From Antennarius striatus (taxonomy: Eukaryota; Chordata; Actinopteri; Lophiiformes; Antennariidae), in NCBI RefSeq assembly GCF_040054535.1, contig NC_090781.1:8511982-8575981 (forward strand): a stretch of DNA of 64,000 nucleotides, in the 5' to 3' direction. Positions within the stretch are counted from its first letter, which is position 1; each line of letters begins with the position of its first letter. Below the pieces are notes generated by a model, which made no database searches, was not told the origin of the DNA, and worked only from the letters and a program-made list of their open reading frames with translations. This document shows positions 39,844-51,913 of the stretch, one piece after another. Position numbers and translations under genes: made by a program.

Positions 39844-42800
39844 CACTGACGGTTTGCTGTCTGTCTGTCCTGCAGATCGAGACCAGACAGACTTTGGTGA
39901 GTGGAGTTCAAACTTTTTGTTGGTTTTAATTCTACTTCCTTATTCTGCTGTGTTCAGTAGACCTGTGAGACTCAACTACACCTCTGAGCATCCACTGAAG
40001 GGACGTAACTACACACAGGTGTTTGTCTAGTGTTTTACCATCATTTACCCATTACCATCTGGCACGGCTGTCATGTGTCCTCCTGTGTGTCCTCTTATGT
40101 GTCCTCCGATGTGTCCTCCTGTGTGTCCTCTTATGTGTCCTCCGATGTGTCCTCCTGTGTGTCCTCTTATGTGTCCTCCTGTGTGTCCTCCGATGTGTCC
40201 TCCTGTGTGTCCTCCGATGTGTCCTCCTGTGTGTCCTCCTATGGGACAGAGCTCTGCAGCCAGTTTCAATAGAGAAAAGAGTTCCTCAAATCAGCCCCCC
40301 AAATGTAAACCCCTTGAATGAACACGTATGTGTTTATTGTGTTTAAAGCTGTGATCTAGACTGAATGACTTTCATTTTCTCATCTACTTGGATAAAAGTT
40401 TAGAAAATAGTGAGAAATGTCACCAACAACTCCTAAATAACCCCAAGCTTCTTCCTGCATGCATTGTTTGCAGCTCATTAGCATATTGATTGGAGATGCA
40501 GTCACTTATTTACATAAATCATTGCAAATAAAGAAAAAAAAGAAATGTCCATTGAGGTGTAACGCTGCAGGAAATGATCGTTTCCGTTTGGTTACCTTCA
40601 CCAGTGATTGGGCCGTTGTGCAGTGATGATAACTATGGGTTTAACTGACTGACCAACTATTTCACTAACTAATTGACTAGCTGATACAACACATTTAAAT
40701 TTTTGGTAAACAGTGATGGTGAATCAATGACATTTTACACATTCGTACTATAGCTCTCCATAGCTGATATTGATGATATTGACGATATATTGATAATCAT
40801 TGTTCTCAGATGTTTCATAGTTTATCCTCTGAGACTCTCAACCACGTTGTTTTGCAGACCTCATAGAAGAAATAATCACAGAGTACAACGAGCGGCAGGC
40901 TGCCTCCCTCCCCGGACCCCCTCCGCCTCCTGCCGGCCTTCTCTGTCAATCGTCCAGCGGGGGCCACAGGAGGCTCCGGCAGGGCCCCTCCCCGCCGTCT
41001 CAGTGCCAGCTGGTGGCGAGGGGCACGGCGTGCCAGGTGAGCAGACAAGCGTGTGTGTTTGTGTTGCTGTTGTCTGTTTGGTGGCAGTGTGTGCCCACAC
41101 ACTCTGGAGGTTTTCTCAAGTCATTCATGACTACTTTTCAGATGAATTGTTGAAATCATTATAATTACTGTCTTCCCACCTCTGCATGTAAACTTTATTT
41201 ACCGTTTGTCAGATATCAATACTGATAGGATAAATCCCCCAGAATGATCATTAGCAGTTTGGAATACTCTTTCAGACAAATGTGTTATTAAAAAATTATT
41301 ACATCCCTCTTCAAAGCAGTGGTGTATTGTAATTGTAAACGTTTGTGTGTTCGTCCGTTAGTTTGTACACCAAATATCTTTGCAGCCGTTGCAGATAGAA
41401 TAATGAAACAAAAAGCACATTACTCAGGCAGAAAAGGGGATCAAAATGAGATGATGACCTTGACCTTTTGAAACCTAGGTCAAGGTCAAATTTCAACTTT
41501 TGTACACTCAGGATCCGGATAAGATAGAAAAACGAGGGAGAAGGCAAGTGAAAGACCATAAATCAAAGCTGGTGCTTTGATCAATGACAGTAGGTCGGAG
41601 CACTAACTTTGACCTTTGACCTATGCAAGTAGGTCAAGGTAAAATTTTGAATCCAGAATGCGGGATGTTGCAGTCTCTGACTGCATTGGTTCCTGTTAAA
41701 TATTTATCCATTAGTTATTACAAAGTTTTATATATATTATGAAGTATTATATTAAAACTGACTCACTGTGAAAGGATTTCAATGATTTTTAAACTTCAGA
41801 ATGACTTAAACTACGATCACCTGATGAAATGATGATAAAATGAGTTGATTGTAGTTGAAGACTCCATTGTGTCAGATCCATAGGGACATAAATCAGTGGG
41901 AGTCAGACTGGTTTAATGTCAGGATGTCATCAGACCAGTTCCTCTACCTGTAATGATGGTGTGTTGTTTTCATATAGAGGAACGTTTCCTCATTGACAGC
42001 AGAGCAGGAATGTTCAGGCGCTCACACCGGGACATTTAAAGGTTTCCTGGGGGACTTTTGGACCCTTGGAGCTGTTTTTCTGTCTTTGTGCTGAAGTGAC
42101 CTCGAGGTTCTTTTGTGGCGAGCGATTAGTGAAGACGAACTGTTCTGTTTCACCTTGGTGGCACGCAGACGTTCTGTGTGAAGGAGGTTTGTTGTGTTGC
42201 TGTTGCACATAGCTGTCAGCAGTCGGATGAGTCCAGGTCTTACCGGGAGTCACATGGTTTACAGACATGAGCCACGTCTGAGGTGGTGTCATCACAGACT
42301 GTTGTGAAGAAGGGAAGAGCATGCATGTGAAATAGTGTGTTAACAGCGACTGGTCTGACACACTACCCCACTGCTCCCCCGTGAGGAGGAGGAGGAGGAG
42401 GAGGAGCAGCAGCAGCAGCGAAAGAACTGTAATCTGACTCGTACTTTCAGTTTGTCTTCCTTTGTGTGTGTGTGTGTGGGGTTGTCGGTCAGTCACGTTC
42501 CTCATCCTGCTCTTCTGTGATTGGTGGATGCGTGTCAGGTTGAGCTGAAGTCCCACTTCCTGTTCAGCTCGGCCTTTGTTTGAGTGTGTTTGAAGGACAA
42601 GTCGCTCGCAAACACCGATACCAGCGGCTCGACAGGATCCGGTGAGACAAGAGCTCCTGATCAGAAACACAGCTCAGCTCAGGGGGAGGAGTCAGAGGGG
42701 AGGGGGAGGAGTCAGCAGAGCGTTTGGTTGAATGTGTTGATGGAAACCACATGTATGAAGGGAAGTCAGGCGGCTTTACTCCAGCCTGGTTGTGATGCTG

Positions 42801-45800
42801 AAAGCTACATCTGCTAGAGTGGATGAGTGGATGGTGAGGGAAGCCTGTAGACGTCAGGATCACTAGAAATACTTCTTTACCTCTAAAAAAAGTCCAGCGT
42901 TTAGATTTGTTCTGCAGGTAAAGTTTCATGCAGGTGTATTAAGGGATGGGCCTCTGTGACCGAGGTCAGATTGTTGGGGCTAGTGCGTCAATGTGTCACT
43001 AGAATTTTACTGCTGTAGCTGTTTGAGGTGGTTTTAATGATTTTATTTAGGGGTGGCAGGGCTAAGTTATTTGTCAACCTGCGGTTCTGGTCCTTCTAAA
43101 TGGTCCGAAGATCTGCGATGGTGGGAAACTCAAATTTTTTGGCCTGATTGAGAAGGTTTGGATGATTGACTCTGTTGTGTCACAAGAGATGTTTAGAGGA
43201 GTTCTAGATGTATCAGATCAAACCTAGACGCTACTAAGAATTAAAAAATTTACGCATCTGGTTGAATCAATGTCGATAAACTTGTGTAAGAAACAGAAGT
43301 AAGACTGCTTCTTACTCCAGACACACATTTTTTATGCTACTGTATTCGGTCTTTCCAAAGTTTCCAGTTTTTATTTTCTTTTTGCGTATGTTCTTTTTTT
43401 CTTCCTTTAAATCTGCAGCCGACCTCCACCTTCCCTCAGCCCCTGCAGCACTCCTGCCCCTCCAGGGAGATGGCTCATCCTTTACAGGGAGACGTCTCTC
43501 CATCCAGTTCTTCCCATCGCGTTCGAGGCTCCTCGCGTTTGCCGGTCCCTACCGGAGGCGTGTCCTCGCAGAACCGAGTGGGTGACACCGAGGCGCTGGA
43601 GTGTATTCTGCAGAAGCCCAAACTGGTGGTGGTGGAGGAGCCCAAGGAGAGAGGCATGAGGTTTCGATACGAGTGTGAGGGACGTTCGGCCGGCAGCATC
43701 CTGGGGGCGTCCAGCACCGAAACCAACAAGACGCAGCCCGCCATAGAGGTAGACCCGTTAGTCTGTGTGCGGGGGCCTAAAAGGGGCTTCACAGTTTGGG
43801 AGGGTTGTTAACTTGAACCCCCACAATTGACTGGGGGCTGGTGGGTGGAACTGGAAGGATGTGGTTTGTTAGAAAGTCCCCTTAAGTCCCAGCTGAAGAG
43901 CGTTTAAAGACAGGTGGTTCAGGCCTGAAGCCTTCAACTTCACCTCAAACAAACAAACAAAAAAAATCAGGGTCACATTTGAGGCACGTTGGGATTTAAA
44001 ATCCTAAATCAGTGCATCGTTAAAGAAACACCTTCTGTAAGTCACGCTGTCGCTTAAAGCTCTGGTTAGATCGGTTGGTTTGATTTGTAAACAGGTCGTC
44101 GTCTCCATCTGGAACTGTTGGTATCTAACAGTGTATAAAAAAGTGTCCCAGATGTCAGTCATAAAGAATAAAATGGAAAAGATTTATTATGATACTTACA
44201 GAGAATGTGTCCCACTGGTGTGGAAAGACAAAACTGTTCCAGCTCTGAGGATCACAAATCTGATCCCCTTGTTGTCACCATGAGGTAATGAAATGATGTG
44301 TTCTGTTTCTCACCTGGCGTTCCCGGTCCCTCTGTCAGATTCAAGGTCCCATCGATCACGTGAAACGGGTCACAGTCACTGTTTCTCTGGTGACCAAAGA
44401 CCCTCCGCACAGACCGCACCCCCACTGCCTTGTGGGTAAGGACTGCCCAAACGGTTCAGGAATCTGCGTTGTTACCATCAATCCTCACAGCAACCGACAT
44501 CACAGGTGTGTATCTCATGTCCAGTCACAGATTTGTGATTGAACATTTACTCATTTTCTCCATGATTATGTGAAAACCCTCTGACAAAAACGTGTTTTTC
44601 TGCTTCCCTCCTGGACCGGCAGCTTTGCCAACCTTGGTATTCAGTGTGTCAGGAGGAAAGAGCTGGACATGTCACTGCAGAGGAGAAGAAGCCAAAACAT
44701 CGACCCCTTTCAAAGTATGACGCGTCCCAGCAGGGTTGTTGTGTCCATCTTTCTCTGACATCTACACTCTCCTCCCTTCTTACTGTTAAAATCCACGCTG
44801 ACTCCTTGGAAACTGACTTTCTAATCGTCTTTATTTCTCAGCTGGTGACACAAAAGGCATCGAGGACATCGACATGAACGCCGTGCGTCTGTGTTTCCAG
44901 TGTGAGTTTGAGTGGGACGACGGCAAGAAAGACTGTCTGAGCCCGGTGGTGTCGCACCCCATTTATGACAAGAGTAAGACATCTGCCAGCACACACCCAT
45001 AACACCTGATCGTCTGGTCGCTTTAGTGTAAACGTACTTTATGCTTCTCACGCCAGAGGCCACGACTACATCTCAGCTGAAGATCTACTGCCTGAACCAT
45101 TACAGCGGTCCTTGTAACAGCAAGACGGAGATCTTCATGCTGTGTGACAAAGTGCAGAAAGGTAAACAGAAGGTTTGTTTCTACAGACAGAGGAGAACAG
45201 AAGTCGTGGCTCAGCTATAAAACATCCTCCTGGATCAGAACGATTCCAGGAGGTGGACATCTAGAGTAGAACGATGACACTAACGGATCCAGAAGGTCTG
45301 CACCAGTCTGACTGCCTCTAGTGGGTGAAACGATGACATTTGGAGTAAAATAAAGGAGCTCCTTCACGTTAAAATCTTTAGGACTCAACAGCGATCCTTA
45401 CAACAAACCAACACGTAACGTTACGTCCGTGTTTACCATATCTTCATTCTAGTTTTTCCTGTGAACTGGAGCGATTCAGATGTTCGCTTCTCTTTGAATC
45501 TACCTTCAGAGTCAACATCTTTGCTTTTCAGACACTTTTATTGTTCTGACTGTCTTCATGGTACAGTAATCCCTCGCACATTCGTGCTTCAAGATGCCCG
45601 GCTTCACCTCATTGCGAATTTTTAGTAGGTAGTCACATGATACTGTACGTGCATTCTATTGGCTGACAGCATCTGGAAGTGCGCTGCATTCGGAGTATTA
45701 CACTAATTTTTTTAACCCGATTTAAATAATTGTGCAATCTTCTTTCTGTACATCTTATCAGCATTGCGTCTACCAACTGTGCTCAAACGTAAAAACCGTT

Positions 45801-47145
45801 ATCAGTAATTATTAAACTGAACTTGAAGGAAACCTTCCATGAAGACAATAATAACAGAAATACAAGACTCGTCCTCAGATTTTTCATACATTTTCCTCCT
45901 TTTCCCTGACCCATATGGTTCTGCCTCCTTCCCCAGATGACATAGAGATCATTTTCAGGCGTGGGTCATGGAAGGCGAGCGGCGAGTTCGCCCAGACAGA
46001 CGTGCACCGGCAGATCGCCATCGTGTTTAAGACTCCGACCTACCAGGACCAGAACATCACGGAAGAGGTGGAGGTCGGCGTCACTCTGCGTCGCCTCTCT
46101 GACCAGATGGAGAGCGAGCCCGTCACCTTCACCTACCTCCCTCCCAACCCAGGTCAGTCAAGATGGCGCTAAACGCCTGGCTGAGAATTATTCAGCCAGA
46201 AACAAGAAGAGAAGGACAATTCAAGCGTTTCCATCCCCGTTTCAGATCCGTACGCGGTGAAGCGGAAGAGGAAGATCAAGTCGGACATCAGCTTCAGGGA
46301 GAAGCCGTGTGTGACGGGTGAGGCTCCGAGGGTGTTACCGGGGAGGCAGAGGCAGTTCGACGCTAAAACCATTCAACAGGGCAAGTTCACACATACACAC
46401 AATATTAATATTATCAATTCTATTTAAAGCGCACACACTGTGCAATTCCTGTCAATCTAGTGTTCTGCCCAGCTAAGGAGCACAACCAAGAAGGGAGCCC
46501 CACAATTTATGAGCTGTAAATTTATTTAAACAACAGAATTCAAGCGACACAGCAGACACACTAAGTGTGACGACACCCACTTTATTCTATTCAGTCGTTC
46601 TTCAAGAACAGAATCAGTGATTTTTTTTTAAAAATTCTCACATTTTATTTCTAAGGTGGCGTTTTTTCCTCTAATTTCTGTTTCCTCGTCCTGCAGCAGA
46701 GAACGCGTCGGCTGCAGAGCTGTCCTTCCTCTTCCCTCAGCGTCAGACCACGACTCCGGAGGAGCGGCTCTGCGCCTCGCAGCCGGGAGCGTCCGGTTTA
46801 GTGGAAATGTGTTACAGCGATCTCCAGGACTCAAACAACGGCTCCGACGCCACGGCCATCCTGAACCAGCTGCTCGACATCCCCTCCCTGTGGGATATGA
46901 TTTCTGACCCGAGCCTCACCGCGTCCATGCCGCCCGGCTTTGAGCAGGAGCCCGACGTCAACTCTATGATCGGCAACATGGATATTAACTTAAACAACCC
47001 GATCTTTGGCTCGTATCCTCAGGACTTCTCTCACTACAACGACCTGCAGTTCAACATGCTGGTCAATGAGAGTCACCCACAACAGTCGGACGCACAGGAC
47101 GGCGCCGCCATCATGGTCCAGGTGAAGACAGAGGAGGAGCTATAA
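39625..47145 (+). CDS. relb: NF-kB subunit RelB
   Basis: Rel-family factor of the non-canonical NF-kB pathway that pairs with p52/p100. Eleven coding exons: 39625-39658, 39876-39896, 40858-41036, 43419-43748, 44339-44505, 44623-44714, 44842-44973, 45057-45161, 45937-46152, 46246-46380, 46697-47145; 1860 bases, 619 aa (human 579). The N-terminal [13 protein letters not shown] is the RelB zipper-like segment. The Rel homology domain starts near 143 with [19 protein letters not shown] (DNA-contact loop) and continues through [36 protein letters not shown] and [12 protein letters not shown] nuclear-localisation KRKRK lies at 431-435. The C-terminal activation domain is acidic and ends in KTEEEL. 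Start: first in-frame ATG after an upstream stop; a second ATG lies three codons on. Odd: a 21-base exon 2, and a GC donor (CAGG|GCAAGT) after exon 10. Confidence 0.96.
39789..39841. repeat. (GT)n microsatellite before relb exon 2
   Basis: About 26 GT units ending 34 bases before the 21-base relb exon 2. Confidence 0.97.
40073..40243. repeat. 12-base minisatellite in relb intron 2
   Basis: About fourteen units of TGTGTCCTCCTG-like sequence, varying at two or three bases (CTG, TTA, CGA endings). All three forward frames stay open because the period is a multiple of three, which creates false ORFs rich in Cys, Pro and Ser. Confidence 0.92.
41335..41680 (+). repeat. Interspersed repeat, copy 2 (relb intron 3)
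   Basis: Inverted match to 35500-35920. Also contains repeated GACCTTTGACC/GACCTTGACC blocks around 41458-41640 that resemble tandem nuclear-receptor half sites. Non-coding. Confidence 0.75.
42383..42420. repeat. (GAG)n(CAG)n triplet run
   Basis: About eight GAG units followed by five CAG units, in relb intron 3. Confidence 0.9.
45565..45715 (+). mobile_element. Possible Tigger/pogo-like DNA element fragment
   Basis: ACAGTAATCCCTCGCACATTCG and GCGAATTTTTAG resemble the ends of TcMar-Tigger-type elements of fish. No opposite end was seen. It lies in relb intron 8. Confidence 0.35.
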
Positions 47146-47634
47146 GGACGTCCGTCTCCTTCACCTAAACAGAATAATCATTACTGGGCATTATGCTTAC
47201 GGCGTTTGGACAGAGCTGGTTTCATGCTAACATCAGCTAGCTGCAGCTTCAGATGCTTCACACAGATATAGAGAGAAGTCATGTTATCCGCTCCTAAACC
47301 CCAGAATGCCTTGCAGGTCAAGGTTTACACATCCAGGCGTAGGTTAACATTCCTAAATCTTAAATGCTGCTAGCATTAATCTTCAGGCTTACGGTCAGAT
47401 GAAGGTGAGTCGCACAATAAAAAAGGGAGCTTAGAAGTAAAACTGTAGAACATGTGACCTTTAGAGGAGTCGAAAGCCTTCCATCAATTCTTGTCTGATG
47501 TATTCAATCATTGATGTGACCGAAACACGTTTGTGTGTGAGGTCTGCTCGGATTACCTGCTCTCAGGTGTGAAGGGATGGTCATTTTTCGGGTTTAAACG
47601 TCTTAAATAGTCATTTCACATTGTCCTCGCCTGC

Positions 47635-47660
47635 ACACACACACACACACACACACACAT
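47635..47660. repeat. (CA)n microsatellite
   Basis: About 13 CA units in the relb 3' UTR. Confidence 0.9.
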
Positions 47661-47857
47661 TAGTGGGCTTGTTTGATATCTAATCTGCTTCAGTCCAATA
47701 GAAACCAGTCCTCATTCATCAGTCTGTCTGGATCAGTTCCTGTTCCTGTGGCACTTTCATCCCCATGTCAGAAGCACCTTGCCCCCACCCTCCCACCCCC
47801 CTTCTCATTGTAGTGGTGTAGATATGTGAGTATTTCAAGAAATCATAAAATGTTATT

Positions 47858-47863
47858 AATAAA
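47858..47863 (+). terminator. relb polyadenylation signal
   Basis: AATAAA 713 bases after the relb stop, followed by a GT-rich TTGTTTCTGT element. Confidence 0.65.
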
Positions 47864-48317
47864 GTTGTTTCTGTCCAGCTCCTATGAAACTACTTCCTGC
47901 TTTTGTAATTTAATTCTCTCTTAAACCTTAAAAACGGATTACTGTGTTCAGTGTTTTTCCTTCAGCTGCCTGACAAAGTAAATTCTGTACATATTCATTC
48001 AAAATTACAATCAATGTTGGAAACGGTATGTGGAGGTCTTTATGTTCTTCTCTATTTATGAAACACCCGGCTGGTCCAAAACCTTTTTCTCTCAAACAGT
48101 CCATGAAATTTACATTTATTTCCTGTTGTTGATTCAGTGGTTTCTGGGTAAAGCCCCAAACTTTTTTTCCAATGTTTTACAACACTTCTGAATTTTATTG
48201 AAATTGGGACCGATGATATTACATAATTTGTTATTGTCCGATTTCAGGATTGGAATCAAAAGCTGAAAAAAATGAAGCTATATAATGAGTAATAATAACA
48301 CAGTTTTTATTCTATTT

Positions 48318-48318
48318 A

Positions 48319-48357
<39 letters not shown>

Positions 48358-48358
48358 T
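48318..48358. repeat. (TA)n tract
   Basis: About 20 TA units, followed by a looser AT-rich stretch to 48380. Confidence 0.9.
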
Positions 48359-48399
48359 ATATAATAATATATATTATTTACACCCTGGATGAGACACCA

Positions 48400-51300
48400 C
48401 CTGATCACGGGGCCACACAAAAGGCAAGCGATCACTCAGAAATCATTACAGTACTTAATTCATGATAGTTTCGAAAAAGTCCTGAATTCATTCATCTGCC
48501 TTGGTGCCAAAATGTCCCTCTGCACCCCAAGCCTGCAGAGACCGGTGTAGGCCGGTGTAAGAGAGACCTTAGCATGCTGCATCAACTGAAGATCATAACT
48601 GAAGATCCCTGTTCTACCGTTGGACACTCCCAGGCCTACCAGTGAACCTACGTCCAGTTATGAGAGACGGTTAAGACATGCTGGTGCTTGACCAGTCAGT
48701 GGCATGTGAGCCAGTGTAGAGCAGCTAATATGGAAGGAATCTGATCCAGTCTGCTTCAGGTCAGCAGCAACGTTCCGGATCAGTTGGAGAGTCTGAAGTG
48801 ACTTATTGTCACAGCTGGAGTTTCTTAGTCTATGGACTATTATTGTTGGACTATTCTTTTCAGAGAGGATGTGCTTGTTTTCGTAGGAGCACACACACCG
48901 TTGATCATAATTCCTCTCATGTGGTTGTTAAAGGACGTATTTTGACCAAAGGTGATCTCAGATTCCTCACGATGCTGGATGCTGAGGTGATACGATCCAG
49001 AGGAGTGACATCATGAGATAATACAATGATGTGTGTTTAATGTTTAACACCAGAGCAGACAAGTGTGGGTTTTTATGTACTTAAGGTCTGCCTCAACACA
49101 CACTTAAATGTCCCAGGACCTGATGGTCAGTGTGAAGGACACTCATGGGTATATTCAGGTCTGCAGTGTATATATCTGATTCATAAAACATACACAGATC
49201 ATCTGTCATGTTTCTGAAAAAATACTCCTGATTTATCTTCTAGTTAATTATTATTGAACTGATTATGAGGTCTGTTCACTGTCATCTGTAAACATTTCAT
49301 TTTAAAGCCAACAAAGACTGGTGACAGATGATTTTTGAAGTACTTATTGCTAGTCCTCCTTCTCTGCGTCCGGTCACCTGGTGAGCTGTTGGGTGAAGCT
49401 GGTTAGAGAAGGTGTTACTCCCCGCTGACCTGACCAGACCACAGCCAATGGGAAACTCCACTCTGGGTGGTTTCCAAGGCGTTTATCTAATGTGCACAGT
49501 TAGACATTATTTCCTGTGAAAGGACACCACCGCTCACTCCTGCTAGAACACGTCCTGCTTGTGTGGACGGTTTCAGATTGAACTGCTGCTGATTTGGAAA
49601 ATGTAGAAGTGGAAGTTTTGTAAATATTTCAAATCAATTTAACGACATTGACAAATGACAATCTCTTAGAATTTCAATAAAATTTTTAATAGAATAGAAA
49701 GTCTTAATTAGTAATATTAATATATAAGCCTCCTTACAGATAAATGACCATAATGCCAAATTAAACTTTGGCCTGCTGATAAAGAGTTCTATGATCGTCA
49801 TGACTTCCGCCTCCAATCCCGATGCTAAGAGCTTCTAACGTTTCACTCAAGACATCAAATGTTGCGCTCATAGGAGCACAAAGATGGAAGTGGATTGATA
49901 GTATGGTGGTGGATGGTGTGTGTTTTTTTTCATTTCTCACCATTTTTGATGCATAAGAACATAATAAAAGTATTATTTTTCATCAAGGTTGGACTGGGAT
50001 GGGAATCGGGAAGACGACACCTCCCATAATGAATATTTGCAAAGCGTCCAGCCACCCATGACCTCAGAGAGGATAAGAACTTTCGATGATGCATGGAGAG
50101 AAAATATAAGCTGGGATGACAGAGAATGAAAACTGTCTGTGACAAACAGCTCAAAATATCCAAAACATTTATAATACTATAAGTATCTACTTAAATCTTT
50201 TCTAATTTATAAGCCATGTTCAGCTAAGGAGACTGGAAATAAAGATAATTCCTCTAAAATCTGCTGGGTAGTTAGCAATTTGGGCTTTTATCTCTCTATA
50301 TGAAGGTAATTCTACACGCAGGTTGTATTTCTTCACCTAGTAATATCATTTTTCTTTTTTCTTGGTTGTCAGGTTACAACTCCCACAGGGAGTCCCCGCA
50401 TCAGCAGGGATTCCCCGTTCAACCAGAATAGCATGCTGCAACCACAAACCACACCGGTTCAGCCAAACAGATGAGAAAGATGTTGAAAATGAAACCAGGC
50501 AGTAAACGGCTGTTTATGTTTTCATGAACCTTCTGTTCTTGTTTCATTCCACTCAAAGCGCTGCAGACAGACCTGAGTTAAAGGCCTGTTGGGGCAGATT
50601 GGTGGTTGATCAGGAGGATGTTATTAGTTCAATTCTCACGTCTCCATGTTCAGGCTGCATTTGTAAATAACAACCTGTTCTTAATTGCTTGCCTGGTTAA
50701 ATAAGAAATAAATAAAATAAAATAAATAAGAAAACACTGCTTTCTGTTTCTGAAGCTACACCACATTTAACTTCCGTTCACAGGTGGGAACACGGTGTGA
50801 TTCACTTAACTGCTGTTAACTTCACTAATGTCTTTGTTTTTGTTGTGATTTGATCTCAATAAAACAAAGTATATTCCATAATTTAGTGACCAGTGAGGTT
50901 ACACATTTAGATTATAGCGCCTTCTGCTGGTGAAACACAGAGCATGACCTTAGATGACAAGAAGTCCTCATAGGAAGTGCTAAAACTCTCAGAGATAATC
51001 GTACCACTATGTAAAAGAACTGCATTAAAAACTAAAGTGTTGCATTCAAAATTCATTGAGAGGAAGGCCACAGAGACAATGTTTAGAACCAAGCATCAAC
51101 AAGATTCATCACTGACCTAAAAGGCTGCTGTCAAAAAGATCAACATACCCAGCATTTCAACGTTAATGCAGCTGATCAGGGAGTAACTACTTCACTGATT
51201 TTGGGTAGTTTGATGACTGGTCTGCAGCTACGCACAACAAACTACAACACCCTGTGTTTTCTGACACATTTCTATCAGAACCAGCATTAACTTCTTCAGC

Positions 51301-51560
51301 AGTTTGAGCCACGGTTTGATCAATGACTGTCAAAAATAATCAAGAATAAAGATAACTAATTTTAATACTAATTCAGCAGCCGCTAAAAGCATGAAGGTGT
51401 TGTCAATTGTCTCATCTCTCAGCCAGGGAAGGAAAAAGTGTGTTGCTAAAAGTCCAACACCTTTTAATTCAACTTGTATTAACTTATAAATCACAGTGAA
51501 TTAGACGGCGTATTACTCAGTGAACTGTTGGTTATTAAAAAACAAGTGAGCAGAGACATG
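48400..51560. other. relb-mrpl28 intergenic, repeat remnants
   Basis: The stretch 48420-48830 looks like old interspersed repeat by style (GTTCCGGATCAGTTGGAGAG block) but was not classified. No coding exon was recognised on either strand. Confidence 0.4.
50570..50728 (+). mobile_element. SINE-like fragment with AAATAA-rich tail
   Basis: GGTGGTTGATCAGGAGG and TTGCCTGGTTAAATAAGAAA lead into an (AAATA)n tail. The TTGCCTGGTTAAATAA end is a frequent 3' end of fish short retroelements. The head is degraded. Confidence 0.4.
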
Positions 51561-51582
51561 ACACGTGAAAAAAGAGTCATCT

Positions 51583-51588
51583 TTTATT
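51583..51588 (-). terminator. mrpl28 polyadenylation signal
   Basis: Plus-strand TTTATT reads AATAAA on minus, about 325 bases after the mrpl28 stop. Confidence 0.6.
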
Positions 51589-51913
51589 GTTTTGTACAAG
51601 GACCACTGCTTCTAAGGGAGTACTTACACCGATGGAGACTCGTCCCTTGGTTCCTTAGATGTTTTATATATAGATCTTAAATGCAGATGGAAATAAATTA
51701 TACTCTTATCCTTAATCACTCTCCCACCCTTTGTTGCCCCCAGATGAAGACACATGTTTAACTGCAGGAGGTCGCCCTGGGCGTTGACCCCTCAGTCCAA
51801 ATGTTCAGACACTTGGTGACTCCCACCATCATCCGCAGAAGCATCACTGTTCAACCTGCTTCATATTTCAGTGAGAAAAGCTCCTTGTGATCCCACTCAG
51901 ATGGCCGAGGCGG

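Noticed and set aside
40023-40346. Several Cys/Ser/Pro/Gly-rich open frames
   Set aside because: They come from the 12-base minisatellite, where no frame can meet a stop.
41458-41640. Cluster of nuclear-receptor half sites (GACCTTTGACC)
   Set aside because: They belong to the repeat itself, so binding function cannot be claimed from the motif count.
42014-42670. 218-codon minus-strand open frame in relb intron 3
   Set aside because: It contains simple repeats (GAG/CAG run read as poly-Leu) and has no domain, splice logic or codon bias.
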